A stretch of 64,000 bases of DNA from Labia minor (GCA_963082975.1 OY720349.1:63362501-63426500), one strand, 5' to 3'. Shown: positions 21,901 through 33,697, counted from the first letter of the stretch. Translations and numbers: made by a program. Notes: generated by a model not told the origin, from the sequence alone.

Positions 21901-24900
21901 CATATCTCCACGAATCATGCATTTTCTTAACAGAAAAAAGTATTTTTAGCATGTCTGTCCGTCCGTCCGTCCGTATAGATGTGTACAGCCTGAACGGCTC
22001 AACGGATTTTGATGAAATTTGGTATATTTACTTAATGCATCAGTATGATGAATGGATCAACTTTTGGTGCAAATCCGGAAACCGGAAGTGGTAGTATTAC
22101 CATTCGAAGAAAGAAAGGGAAGGGTTATTTTCACACCAAATTTCACATGAGGAGATTTTTTACATATCACCACGAATCATGCACTTTGTGGTGGTTTTAT
22201 TCTCGAGAAAAATCATCTTTATTAGTTTTTTTCTTAATTTAAAATTATACGTCATCCAGCCATTCATGACGTCACAGCCTGGTCTTACATATATATATAT
22301 AATAAATAAAATAAAATTAAAAATATTTATGTTCTATCCATATCTGTTTTTTATTACATTAATAGATACATTAAAATAATTTGAAATTGTTTCTGTAGCT
22401 GGAAATTAATTTATTTCAAACCGTCGGTCGGTTCTGCGCCTGGCCACAGGTCAACTTATTTTTAAAAAAATTAAGTTTTGTGGAAATTAAATTTATTAAT
22501 TTATAAATGACACTTGTGATACAAGGATTTAATTAATAGATTGTTATACAGTTTCAATTCATATTAAGTTGACTATTTTATATATTTAGCTAAAAATAAT
22601 TCAGGACCATATACATTTTTAACATGGAAATAAATCAAATTATCAACTATCGTAATTTATTTTATATATCTGTATTTATTTATAATTAACCATTTACCTT
22701 TCTCTCTATTAAACTATTATATATATTAGTTTCTAAAATTACTTTATATTTTTCCTATCTATCTATCTCTCTGTGGTTCTACGTACTACGTAGTTCTTGG
22801 CCGCAGCGCAACTACACTTCTCCAAGTATCCCTAATCTGAACCACAACCCTCCAATCCCTACCCTCTCCCATCTCTCTCATGTCCCTTCTCACATTATCT
22901 ACCCACCGCGTCCTTGGTCTTCCAAGCGGACGTTTCCTACCCAGTCTCCTCACAATTATAATTATATTTTTCACCATTCTTTCCTCTCTCATCCTCAGCC
23001 AGGTGTCCTGCCCATCGAAGCCTTCTCGATTTTATAACCCTAACTATATCTGAAGATGCATCGAGGTGCAATTCCTCATTATGCAGTCTCCGCCATTCTT
23101 TTGCCCATAAATGCTCTATCCTGAGAATCCTATTCTCAAATACTATATTTTTTCTAGAATATTATAATTTTATTAAAAATAATAGAGATATAAACCTTAA
23201 AAAAAAAAATAAAATAATGAAATGGATAGATTTAATTGGAACATTTAGTTATTTGATTTTTTTAACAGAAAAAAGAATTTGCAATATTAACATTTATAAG
23301 GATAATTTCGCGAATTTAATATTTTAGTTTAAATTGATTTATGTTTGTTTTATGTGATTTCCGTTAGTTAAATTATAATCACATTCTTTCTTCTTATCAA
23401 TGTATAAATTATCCATATTAAGTAAATGTTTTTTAAATTTAATTATCAGATTAAAATAATACTTTTTTATTTTAGAAATTAAAAAAATAACTACTACTAA
23501 TAACTAAAGAATGAAATCTTTAAGGATTAGGACTTGTTAAACAATAAGAAAATTATTTAATGTTAAAAATATACACAAATTAAAAGTTTTTTTCATACTT
23601 TATCATAGATCAAGTAAAATTAGAGAGAAAGAAAGAAAGAAATTTTAATAATTTTTGAAGAGTAAATTACAAATATTATAATTGATTTCAAACTATTTTC
23701 AGGTGGTGTAAGAAAGACGATGTATTCACAATTGCCTAAACAGATACAGTCCCGACAAGGGTTTGAGGGATGTTTAGCATCTCTTGACCTCAATGGGGAG
23801 TCCCCAGACCTATTTCTCGATGCTGTGGTACCAAGTCCTCAATTGGCACATGGCTGTGAAGGTATAAAAATTTGTAATTTAAATCTAAATATAATATCTA
23901 TCCTAATTTTAATATATTTAAAATGTTAATAAGTCAAATAATAATAATATAAATAGAGGGTTTTCTACTTTTTCTTTTTTTGAAAATAAATTCATTAAAT
24001 TATAATTATTAGTAATGGATTAATTCTTTGTCCAGGTCCAAGCACGAAATGCAGCCATAGCGTCTGCGCAAACAGGGGTGCGTGCGTTCAACAATGGAAC
24101 GGGTATGCCTGTGATTGTGATATGACATCTTATACTGGGCCCACCTGCTCTGATGAGAGCGTTGCCTACGAATTTGGCCCAGGAAGAGGACTCATTACGT
24201 TTGTTTATCCAAATGACCCTCGGCCTGAATTGAAAAGTGATACGGTCGCTGTAGGCTTTATTACAACTCAATCCGATGCCGTACTTTTAAGACTGGACTC
24301 ATCCACTAGTCATGATTATCTTGAAATCGAAATTGTAAGTTGATTGTATTTCTTATATATAAGGGTAGTCGAAAAAGTCTTTTCGTATTTCTAATCATGT
24401 GGTACCAACACATCAAGCTTCTTTTTGTAGCCAGCCTTTTTTTAAATGGTTCAAAACGGTTTGATGATGAATGTTTAGTTCCTTGGCAATGTCATGGCTG
24501 CTTATGTGACGGTCCTTGTCAATCTTTTCCATAATTTCATCGACTTTTTCAACGATAGGTCGACCAGAACGAGGTGCATCTTTCAGATCGAAATTTCAAG
24601 AACGAAAGCGAGCGAACCATTGTTGTGCTACACAAACTGATATAGCATCGTCTTCATGAAGTTCACAAATTTCATTGGTGGCTTGAGTGGCATTCTTCCC
24701 TTTTTTATACAAAAATTTCAAAATATAGCGAATTTCTTCATTATTTTCACTCATTTTTGAAAAGCTGTAACTTTTGTTCAGCTTCACCAAATTTAATTTT
24801 CTTTAAGGTTAAATGAAGCTTGAAATTTCACCTTTCCAACACTATATGGTATGACACAATGTGATTGGTAGCAATGGAGATATACGATTCCAACGACATC

Positions 24901-27755
24901 TATGGACAAAATACGAAAAGACTTTTTCGACCACCCATTATATATATATATACTTAAATTTAGACCCTCAATTGAATTATTTGTTTGTGCTCAGGTAGAG
25001 GGGAATATATTTGCTGTTTATAATATGGGAACTGCTGATCATCCGATTGGAGAATCGGGAGTGAGAGTAAGCGATAACCAATATCATGTAGTGCGATTCA
25101 TTCGTTCTGGACCGAACAGCACACTACAAGTCGATGATTATAATATTCAAACAAACCATCCGCCAGGTATTATTTATTATCATTTTATATCATCATTGTT
25201 TTATCATTTTATATCATCTATAATATATTAAATAAATTTAGAAATATAAAAGATTTATTTTTATTAATTCTTATTTGTATGACTTTTTTTCATCATCTTT
25301 TTTCTTCATTTTTATAGAATTTTTATATACATTTTCATATAAAAAGAGATTATTATTTTTATTATTGTATATAATTATAAATTCAAAAGGGTGGCAAAAT
25401 TTCTTTGAAGTAATTATAATTCTTTTAAGAAATTAAATAAGTTCTTTAACGCATTTAAAAATAACATGTAAGTTTGTATTAAAAATATGCAATAAAATTT
25501 TGCAAAAAAAAATTTCTATTCTCAAATATTAATTAAATAAGTGAAATATTTTTGTTGTCAAAAAAATAATACCTATATTACTAGTACATCTCTTTCCTAA
25601 TATAAATAAGATATACAAGAAAGAAAAAAATCATACAATTTTCATTTTTAAATAATTAATTAAAGAGAAAAAACAAAAGTTAAAAAAATTAGAAACTAAA
25701 TTAAAAGATGAAATATAAATATTTAATGTATATATAATACAAATTAGAATTAAATCAAATTCATGGAATATTTTGTTTTTGTTAGGAAAGTATAATAAGG
25801 TATATAGAAATAATAAAATTACAATTCAGCCTTTCTATATAGGCAACTAACCAACCTTTAAAATATTTGTTGTCTAAGCATTAAGTGCTGTTTGTTCCAG
25901 GGCATCAATTATCAGTTTTTAACAGTGAAGGAACAGTCCAAGTTGGTGGAAAATGGAATAGTGAAAAACAAAGGGTTGAACGTCCTTTCAATGGTGTTTT
26001 ATCTGGACTAGTATTAAATGGTCTAAGAATTCTTGATTTAGCAGCCGAAAAAGACCCCAGGTAGTTAGTTCTTCTTCTTCTATTTACTATTTTAAAATGT
26101 TATAGAGTAAATAAGAATTAAAGTATAATATTTGATTTGACTAGAATAAGATATGTACGAAGGAAAAATAAAAAAAGTTAATTGAATCATATATGTTATT
26201 GAAAAACAAACATATAGATAGTTCTCTGACTAAAATATATTTTCCTTGTATACTTTATTTGGTTGTCAAAAGTGCATAAAAAAATTTTAAATTACAATAA
26301 TAATTAATAAATTTATCTTATTTTATAATTTAATCATTCATTATAATTATAAGTTTGATTTTTATTTATTTTCTTTATTATTTTTTTTTTATTTCAGAAC
26401 TACAGTAAGAGGTGATGCAAGACTACTTACATCACTCGGTGATAGAATTCACGGTCCACTTCAGAGGATGCAACAGGTAATAAAATTATTAATGTATTTC
26501 TTTACTTTTTACTATCATAAATAACAATGATACTTTTTTAGAAAAGCAAATGATGTTAATTAAGTTTTTTTTGTTTTGTTTTTTAATTTTAATTTGACAA
26601 TTTGTTCTAGACCCCTGCTAGTGGATATCCGGGGATTAAAGATGACTTGGTATTCAGTGGAGCTGGCTCTGGATGCAATGCTGATGACGAAGATGAATGT
26701 GCACCGGTATTCGAAGCTGGCTCTGGAGATGATCTAATCACACCTGTTTATGTTCCGCCAACAAGACCTCCCCATCCTGAAGGGAAAGGTTCTCCAGGTG
26801 GAGAAGGCAACGCAGCTAAGCCTTGTGACGATGAGGATTGCTTCACAGGTAGCGGCTCAGGAGAAGTGACAACAGAAGAAGCCAAACAAACCAAAGGTAC
26901 CAATTTGACTTAATATGTATTATTATTATATTTCTGTTCTACTCAATTTGAAAGTATTTAGCCGCTGATAACACATTCCTCCAACTATCCCTACCCCGAG
27001 CCATCTTCAAACAATAACTATATATCCACTATTTATATTCCGAACTGATATTTATCTCAATTGATTTTCCTCTTAAACAATCTTTAATCTTTAAAATTGT
27101 GATTAATTCATTTGTTTTAGAAGGGACGGCATCTTGGAGTGAATCAAGTGCCAGTACATCTGAAGTTCCTCCATCTAGTTCAGGACCTGGATCAAGTATA
27201 CTTCCTGATGGATCTAGTCTGGAACCAGGTGAAACATCACCGGCGCCTGGTGGCCAGTCAACTTTAAGTGGTTCTACTTCGGGCTCCCCTTCCACTCCTG
27301 GTGGGTTTTTTCCGCCAGGCACGGATACTCCGGGTCCTCCACCAATCTATCTGCCACCAACACCCCCAGCATCAGCGGGCGATCCCCCACCGCCACTCCC
27401 GCCACCACAACAACCTCCACGAAGACATCCTACGAACAGGATTACTGCAGACAATACAGATTATATGCTCTTTATTGTCTGTATTGTGGCTGGCACTATG
27501 ATTGCCATTGTGTTTATCATTATTCTTATTACCATCCGTTATAAGAGTCGAGGTGATATCTCTTATAAGGTGGACGAGTCCAAGTGTAGTAGTAGCTATG
27601 CAGCAGGAACTGCTAGCGGTGCAGCATGCCAGGGATCAGGATCGATGCCACAACAGATGAATGGTGCATTGAAAAACGGAGGAAAATCATCAGGAAATTG
27701 TCAAGGTTCGTCTACCAAGAAGCAAAGTAAAGATGTTAAAGAGTGGTATGTTTAA
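18602..27755 (+). CDS. Neurexin (Nrx-1 type), 3' nine exons
   Basis: Neurexins are presynaptic single-pass adhesion receptors that bind neuroligins and other partners across the synapse. Nine exons join in frame (2480 nt, about 825 residues). Together they encode the end of an LNS domain, a complete LNS, an EGF repeat with six cysteines, the last LNS, an acidic Ser/Gly/Pro-rich stalk, one membrane helix (about 27462-27540), and a tail with the GDISYKVDES juxtamembrane motif and a terminal EWYV PDZ ligand. By comparison with six-LNS neurexins these are probably LNS4(end)-LNS5-EGF3-LNS6. Every intron has GT-AG ends and matching phases. The 5' part (signal peptide, LNS1-3, EGF1-2) lies outside the window or beyond an intron of at least 18.6 kb. 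Confidence 0.95.
19000..21202 (+). other. Neurexin intron, AT-rich
   Basis: A 2.2-kb intron with a long T-run at about 19802-19825 and a (TA)n tract near 20765. I see no further exon and no identifiable transposon. The T-run could be the poly-A of an old retroposon on the minus strand. Confidence 0.6.
21203..21494 (+). CDS. Neurexin exon: core of LNS5
   Basis: The acceptor is gaatttcag and the donor CTTG/gtgagg; it enters in phase 0 and leaves in phase 1. It encodes FKTREANGLMLYNAGRE, VAVELVNGHLHYLFNLGDG and NDNRWHAVTIGR, the hallmark beta-strands of a laminin-neurexin-sex-hormone-globulin domain. Confidence 0.96.
21833..22457 (+). repeat. RepA copy inside a neurexin intron
   Basis: Near full length and same orientation as the 16452-17083 copy, to which it is closely similar. 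The start TTTTTACCGACCGACGATAG is intact, the terminal hairpin slightly mutated (gcgcctggccacaggtc). The doubled 'cacaccaaatttcacatg' module is present at about 21872 and 22133. It is inserted in the 21495-23702 intron in the sense orientation. Confidence 0.87.
22754..23143 (-). mobile_element. LINE 3' end inside a neurexin intron
   Basis: Minus-strand reading gives WRRLHNEELH, then VIKSRRLRWAGH, and in a second frame GRKRPLGRPRTRWVDNVRRD and DTWRSVVAL. This is the familiar C-terminus of an arthropod non-LTR retrotransposon polymerase. At least one frame change lies between the two parts. The 3' end is a GATA-type microsatellite (cctatctatctatctctctg on the plus strand). 5'-truncated and antisense to neurexin. 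Confidence 0.85.
23144..23702 (+). other. Rest of neurexin intron, AT-rich
   Basis: No extra exon or element recognised before the acceptor at 23701-23702. Confidence 0.6.
23703..23861 (+). CDS. Neurexin exon: end of LNS5
   Basis: The acceptor is actattttcag and the donor GAAG/gtataa. It encodes GVRKTMYSQLP and QGFEGCLASLDLNGE, ending LAHGCEG. The cysteine pair closing the LNS domain is present. It enters and leaves in phase 1. Confidence 0.95.
24036..24334 (+). CDS. Neurexin exon: EGF3 and start of LNS6
   Basis: The acceptor is tttgtccag and the donor GAAATT/gtaagt. The EGF repeat shows six cysteines (KCSHSVCANRGACVQ, then ACDCDMTSYTGPTC), followed by AYEFGPGRGLITF, AVGFITTQSDAVLLRLDSS and DYLEIEI of the last LNS. 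It leaves in phase 0. Confidence 0.96.
24362..24937 (-). mobile_element. Truncated mariner element filling a neurexin intron
   Basis: Inverted termini GGGTAGTCGAAAAAGTCTTT and, from the other strand, GGGTGGTCGAAAAAGTCTTT bound about 575 bp. The minus strand encodes the mariner transposase DNA-binding part: MSENNEEIRYILKFLYKKG (first helix-turn-helix), QQWFARFRS, an in-frame stop, FDLKDAPRSGRP, then HDIAKELNIHHQTVLNHLKK (second helix-turn-helix). A one-base frame change precedes LDVLVPHD. The catalytic DDD domain is absent because the sequence passes straight to the right terminus. The element is non-autonomous and dead. The host intron is 24335-24994, so only about 85 bp of it is not mariner. 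Confidence 0.94.
24995..25166 (+). CDS. Neurexin exon: middle of LNS6
   Basis: The acceptor is ttgtgctcag and the donor CCAG/gtatta. It encodes VEGNIFAVYNMGTADH, RVSDNQYHVVRFIRSGPN and LQVDDYNIQTNHPP. The last residues align with vertebrate 'LQVD...YPAG', so its 3' border corresponds to alternative splice site 4. It leaves in phase 1. Confidence 0.95.
25167..25900 (+). other. Neurexin intron at the position of splice site 4
   Basis: This 734-bp intron sits where vertebrate neurexins carry the SS4 cassette exon. I looked for an in-frame exon of about 90 nt resembling the vertebrate insert and saw none. The sequence is AT-rich with no transposon recognised. Confidence 0.55.
25901..26060 (+). 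CDS. Neurexin exon: end of LNS6
   Basis: The acceptor is tttgttccag and the donor CCCCAG/gtagtt. It encodes HQLSVFNSEGTVQVGGKW, FNGVLSGLVLNGLRILDLAA and EKDPR. It enters in phase 1 and leaves in phase 2. Confidence 0.95.
26061..26397 (+). other. Neurexin intron, AT-rich
   Basis: A 337-bp intron with GT-AG ends and a strong polypyrimidine tract before the acceptor. Nothing else noted. Confidence 0.8.
26398..26476 (+). CDS. Neurexin exon: after LNS6
   Basis: The acceptor is tttatttcag and the donor CAACAG/gtaata. It encodes TTVRGDARLLTSLGDRIHG and PLQRMQQ, a conserved segment just after the last LNS of arthropod neurexins. It enters in phase 2 and leaves in phase 0. Confidence 0.93.
26611..26896 (+). 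CDS. Neurexin exon: acidic Ser-Gly stalk
   Basis: The acceptor is ttgttctag and the donor AAAG/gtacca. It encodes TPASGYPGIKDDLVFSGAGS, DDEDEC, EAGSGDDLITPVYVPP and GSGSGEV. The repeated acidic-SG motifs are candidate glycosaminoglycan attachment sites. Neurexins are known heparan-sulfate proteoglycans, but use of these serines is inference. It leaves in phase 1. Confidence 0.94.
27121..27755 (+). CDS. Neurexin last exon: stalk, membrane span, cytoplasmic tail
   Basis: The acceptor is catttgttttag; the stop is TAA at 27753-27755. It encodes a Pro/Ser/Gly-rich mucin-like stalk, the hydrophobic span YMLFIVCIVAGTMIAIVF onward, a basic stop-transfer IRYKSRG, the DISYKVDES motif implicated in protein-4.1 binding in this family, a Ser/Gly-rich tail and the terminal KEWYV. 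The last four residues are a class II PDZ ligand (vertebrates: EYYV). Confidence 0.96.
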
Positions 27756-27941
27756 AGAAGACACCACACATAAAAATAAATACAAACACTGGCACACACA
27801 CACACACACAGATATATATATTCACACAGAAACCAAAGACAATCTGAAACGATACGGGAGGGAATAAAATCATCGAGAAATATTATAGCAATAGAAAAAG
27901 AGACGAATTAATTTCCTATCCCTTTCATTATAAATATATAT

Positions 27942-27975
<34 letters not shown>

Positions 27976-28370
27976 CAGAGAAGGAGAGAAAGTAGGAAAA
28001 ATATTATATGAATAAATTTAAATGAAATATATAGACTCGAAAGGAAACACATATCAATATATAAACTATTCAAAAAAATATTTTTTTTTTGGACACTTTA
28101 TATATAAACATATATATATACAATATACATATATATTTATATATTTATAAAGTATTAAATAATTTAGCACAAAGATTATATTTTATTTTTTATAATGATA
28201 TTTTAACTTTTAACAAAACAATTTTTTATAATTTTTTTTTTAATTTTTTTGTTTTTTCCTATAAAGTGGAAATTTTCTTGCCCTTCAAACTTTATGAATG
28301 GAAGAAAAATATAGAGCTTCCAAATAAAACAAAATCTTTAATCATTATAATGAAATTAAATAAAAATTAA
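27756..28370 (+). other. Neurexin 3' untranslated region (probable)
   Basis: Candidate polyadenylation signals AATAAA occur near 27776 and 27864 and several lie near 28360-28375. The segment contains a (CA)n run at about 27793-27810, (AT)n then (GA)n at about 27933-27974, and other simple repeats. Open frames here (for example 28089-28370) are low-complexity and rejected as genes. Confidence 0.55.
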
Positions 28371-29969
28371 ATAAAAAAAAAATATAACTACATATTATTA
28401 ATCAAATTTCAAAATATTTCGGTCAATAACATTGCATAATGATATAAAATTTATATAATTAATATTAATTAAGTTTATTAAAAAATAAAATGATTGATCA
28501 GATCATTTTAGATCAATCTAAATATATATCGGTAAAACATTTGTAATTGAGTGATATTTTATTTAGTGGGTGTTTGACTAATAATTATTATATGTTTTAT
28601 TTTATTTTTTTTTAAGTTAAAAAATAAAACTACTTAAGTATATGAAAATTATAAAAAGCTTATTTTATTGATTTGTAATAATAAAATAAACAATTATCTA
28701 CTAAAATAGTTTAAGTATAGTTAAACTTAATAAAATAAATTAGTTTATTATATTTTATTTAAATTAAAAAAATTAAGATTTATTTATATTGGAAACCTTA
28801 ATTAGTAATTTTTCTCAGATGTCACTAATTTAATAATTCGCAAGATTAAATTTTGAGAAGTTTATAATTTTATTTTATATTTAAGTAATTCTTAAACTGT
28901 GATATGAATGATATTCTAAATGAATTAAAAGTATGATTCGATATGATTATAATTTAGTTTCGTGGTGATAATCAATACATTTGTGTTTGTTCTATTGTTT
29001 TTACTATTTGGAAATAGAGTTTATTAATAATATATATAATATTGTTTATTTTAATACATAATATTGCAATGGTTCATAAATTTTGAAGTGTATTTATAGT
29101 ATTTATATCTATTATTTATATATAGGGAAGGATCTTTTTTAATTTATAAAGCTAATAGAGCCAATTGGTGAGTAAGATCTATAACGTGAAATTAAAAAAA
29201 AATTATCTTTATGCAGTGATAAACTTCATGAATAAAATATAATAATAATGTTTATATGTTCATATCCAGAGTTGAATATTTAATTTTGAATAAGCAATTA
29301 TAACATGTTCGATTTCATATTATTATAAACTTCTCAAAAGATATATACTAAATTTTGACTACAAGTATAATTTTTTTAATATTGGTTTATTCTGAGAAAT
29401 ATAGTAATTTTTAAGGAAAATTTTCTTTTCTTTAATTAATCTTGTGTTATATTAATGTTTATCTAATTATTATATATTTTACTAGCTTTACTAGATAGGT
29501 ATACGTATTATATATTTATTTATTAAAATAAAATTATAATAAGAGATGAATATTGGGTAGGAATTTTATCATAGGAGCTTAGTTATTCAATTTTATTTAA
29601 AAAAAAAAATAAAATAAAATAAAATAATAATAATAATATTACAACTTGGCAAAACACATCTAGATTATATGAAATTGAAGAAATTATTTGAGGATGACAA
29701 AAGTGATTCTAAACAATTTGACTATTGTCAGTAGATAAGAATTAGTTCATTCATATAATGAAATAATTAAATTTAAATAAACAAAGGGGAATAAACTCTT
29801 TAAAAAAAAATACTAAAAATTTTTATTGAAATATTAAAGACCATATTAACGAACGTTTTTTTCCTTCCATATCAAGAAAAAATTCTGATTTTAATAAATG
29901 ATATAACTATTAAAATAAATATATAATTAAAATTAGTGTATTTATTAAAAATAATGTAAACTCCAGAAA
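28371..29969. other. AT-rich DNA, no gene seen
   Basis: No supported feature. Confidence 0.5.
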
Positions 29970-29977
29970 CATTTATC

Positions 29978-30152
29978 CAGGGCCGCCCTAACCACAGGGC
30001 TAATTGGGCTATAGCCCTAGGGCGCAAGACTTCTGGGGGCGGCATTTTTTATTAGTTTATATATTTTTACTAACCACTCTGTGTAATTTCTTATGAAAAG
30101 GGGCGCAAAATTTTAGGAGCCCACGGGCGCCGAAAATCTTAGGACGGCCCTG
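29978..30152. mobile_element. hAT-type MITE with perfect 8-bp target duplication
   Basis: 175 bp, starting CAGGGCCGCCCTAA and ending TTAGGACGGCCCTG. The flanks are identical octamers CATTTATC (29970-29977 and 30153-30160). The interior is GC-rich near both ends (agggcgcaag, gggcgcaaaa) and non-coding. The perfect duplication points to a relatively young insertion. Confidence 0.94.
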
Positions 30153-30160
30153 CATTTATC

Positions 30161-32298
30161 TATTATATAGGTATATTAATTTAATATCTATATTTAAATG
30201 AATTGGATACAATGTCATAATGTCAGTAATGTCAAGAAACTCACATGAAAAATTCTTAGCTGCCAAATCATCACCGATTTTTAATCTATAATTGTAAAAA
30301 ATCATTAATTAAAAAAAAGTATCCAGCCTTTAATTCCGACTTGAGAGCCTATCTATTTCATTTAAATTTATTTCATAACAATCAACTACTTATTACTTAA
30401 ATTCTCTTCTCTCTCCAGAGTCACATATTAAAAAACAAACAAACCATTTGTTCCTAAAAAAATATTACAAAATAAAATAAAATTATTAAATTTAACAGAA
30501 ATCTATATATAAAAAGGCACAAAATATTTATATATTGCCGGCCAAATTTCAAAACCAACATCAAACCTTTAAACATTTTTGTGTGTGTTATAATTAAACT
30601 GAAAAACAAAAATTAGTGAAGAAAAACAAAAGCAAAAAATAGATTTAAAAAAAAGCAAAATCTAAAAAACTCTAGTAAAATGAAAATGACTAAAAAAAAA
30701 ACTTTTTTCCAAAATCAGAAATCATTATATTATAAATCTCTATATATATATTGTCTCAGTTTTGTTCCATTTAGGTCTTTAAAAGGTTTTGTGTTAAACA
30801 TAAATGAGCTTGAAACCAATTTTCAAATAAAATAGAAATTAGATGTTAATAATTTTATTAAAAATAATATCAATCTTGAAGACCTATGAGAATGTCTAAA
30901 AATGGAAATTAAATATATTCTACTATTTTGCTGAAACAACAATTTACCTTTAACAATATCTTCGTGGAAATTTTAATGGCCTAAATTATTATTAATAATA
31001 ATAATAATAATAAAATCAAAGGATCATAAACAAGTAATTTAGTGTATATTTGAGTTTCTAAATGAATTTCTAAAATGTTTTTTTCTCTATAAAAATATAA
31101 TTTTATTTTATTGATCGGTCTCTTAATCTGTTCAACGATTATTATTAATCCTTTAATTTAAATTTTTCCTATTAATTGATAACTATTTTATTGAAAAACA
31201 GTTTTAATGAGATAAATATAATAATCTATTTAAAAACTAAATAAAATCTTTTTATTTTTAGACATTCTCCAAAAGACAAAATATATATATATATTTTAAA
31301 CTCAATCTTATCTTTTCTTCTAAATTACTTTTACTCTCTAAATTCTGATATAATAATATATAATAATTGAATATTTCAATTCATAAACCGAATGATATTT
31401 TTATGTGTTTACAAACGAGCAAAAACTGAAAAAAAAGAATGTTATCAAAATCACTGCGATTTTGAAATTTATTCCCAAAAAATATATATGTATATATTTA
31501 TTATATATATACATTATATTTATGTATATATGAAATATATAATTATATATATATAATATATATATACATCTGTTTATAGTTATTTAAAATATGCATTTAT
31601 TTATATTTATAATTATTATTGTTAATTATATTTTATAAGGTATAAATAAATAAATCAGTGAGTAAGATAAAAATATTAATAATTATTTTTTAATTTTTCA
31701 TATTTATAATCTGATTTTTATTTAAAAAAAAAAGATTAAATAACAAACTATTTTAAAATTATCTTTTATCATATATTATTAAAAAGATCTGTGTAATTGA
31801 TATGATGAAAGATAAAAATTAAAATTTCGAAACATTTTATTCCAAGGAAAAAATTAACAGATTTATTTGATTAAACTTTATAAACTAATTTGGAATTTAA
31901 GAAAATAAAGATTGATTTAATTATATCTAACTATATAAAATAATAAAATTGTCAATTTTAGATTTTATTAAAAGATTTTAAAACTTTTTTGGAAAACGGT
32001 CGATTAATACAATATTTGATTAATTATAACTACTATATAAATATTTATGAACATAATCTATGAATTGAAATTAATTTCATTATTTCCAATTCTTCAAAAT
32101 TTTACCACAAAAACTGCAAAAAAAACTTGATTCATATTAAATAAAATTGTAAAATTGACATTTTTTTTATTATATAAATAAAACAATCTGAACAAATTTT
32201 AAACCATTTTATATTATCATTTTTATATTTATTTTTCATGTATATATATAATTATATATTTAAGTACATAAGAAAGTAGATAGATATATTATTATTAC

Positions 32299-32329
<31 letters not shown>

Positions 32330-33697
32330 ATTTTTTTAAAATAAACAAAATAAAATAAAAATATAATAAAATGAGTCTGTTATAATAAGATTTTATATCC
32401 GCCCGAAACAAAAGCAAAAAAAAAAAGAAAAATAAGAAAAAAACACAGAAATGTAAGAAAAGTAAACCTCTATCTTGTACCTTGAAATTGAAATGAATCC
32501 CACCCTCTCTCCTATTTCATCCTAGTCAATCAAATCATCTTAGTATAAATATATAATTAAAAGAGTGCTTTGCTAAAATTAACAGAAATGATACTAAAAT
32601 GAGAAAAAATAAAAACAAAATTGATAAATTAATGTGTTTACCCCAAAACAATTTCATTCAATCTCTAATTTGTTGTTATTTAATAATATAATTAAATATT
32701 ATTCGTTGTTAGATTAACAAAAAAATAAATAAACAAAAAAATTATTAAATAAAAAATAATTTAAAATAAAAAAAAAAAAATGAAAAAATTATGAAAGAAA
32801 CCAAATTTGCAAATCTCTTTCTATCTCTTTATCTCTCTCTCTATCCTAATAACCAAAGATTACTAGATAAAATAAAAAATATTTTTTGGCACTTAAATAC
32901 CAAAAAACGCACATTACCTTCTCCCCTTAACGACAGAAATAAAATTACTTTTGATCTTAACGACAGAAATAAAATTACTTTTGATTTTGAATCTTAAAAA
33001 TCATCTTAAACAATATCAACCTGTAAATTTTATTTTAATTGTATCCATTTGCAAAATTTTATTTTAATTGATAATCAGACATTTTTTTTTAACAAGAAAA
33101 ATATGTTTCTTAATTTATTTTTTTGTACGAGTTAAATAAAAAGAAACATTTGAACAAAATTGAATGTTATTTGTTTATAATGTATATTATTTAAAATTCA
33201 TTACTGAAAAAAATAAACTCGGTTGTTGAGAATGAACATTTTTTCATAATTTCGTAAAATATATACTATATTATAATAAATATTATTATAATTTTTATAA
33301 AAATAAATTATCAAAAACAATACCTCCTTCAATATATTTAGAAAAGTTAAAATTTTTACACTATTTTTTTTTTAATATAATTTTTTTAAAATAATTTCTA
33401 AATTTTCTTTTTCATTCATTTTTAAGATATAGGAGTATCATATAATATAAATTTCAACAATTTTGATGGAATTTTATTAAAGTGATATGAAAAATTAATA
33501 GAAATAGTAATACAATAAAAAACAGGTATATCCATTTTTGGAATTTATGTTTTCAAGTGTTCATTTTTATTTTTTTCCAAAAATGTATTATTTATTTTTA
33601 AATAATTTTTAAATAAAAAAAAAGATTTAAAAGAATGATTTTAACCATGCTTGTCTAAAGTGCCACCCAAATACCTTTAAACACAAATTGTTAAATA
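30161..33697. other. Long AT-rich stretch, no gene seen
   Basis: Dominated by A/T runs, with (TA)n tracts such as about 32299-32325. It may include intergenic DNA downstream of neurexin. The only local repeat I can define is listed separately. Confidence 0.5.
32926..32985. repeat. 30-bp tandem duplication
   Basis: Two identical adjacent copies of a 30-bp unit beginning cttaacgacagaaataaaat. They lie inside a 68-codon frame that is not otherwise protein-like. Confidence 0.9.

Noticed and set aside
21864-22379. Several 65-76 codon open frames in RepA (also at 16408-17037, 42782-42967, 57617-57898)
   Set aside because: The frames are not conserved between copies, differ in phase, and translate low-complexity repeat phrases. 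They are shadows of a non-coding repeat.
27029-27322. 97-codon minus-strand frame opposite the neurexin stalk exon
   Set aside because: Antisense shadow of a Gly/Ser/Pro-rich coding exon, crossing its intron border.
28089-28370. 93-codon plus-strand frame after neurexin
   Set aside because: Composed of Ile/Tyr/Phe/Asn/Lys from AT-rich and microsatellite DNA; lies in the likely 3' untranslated region.
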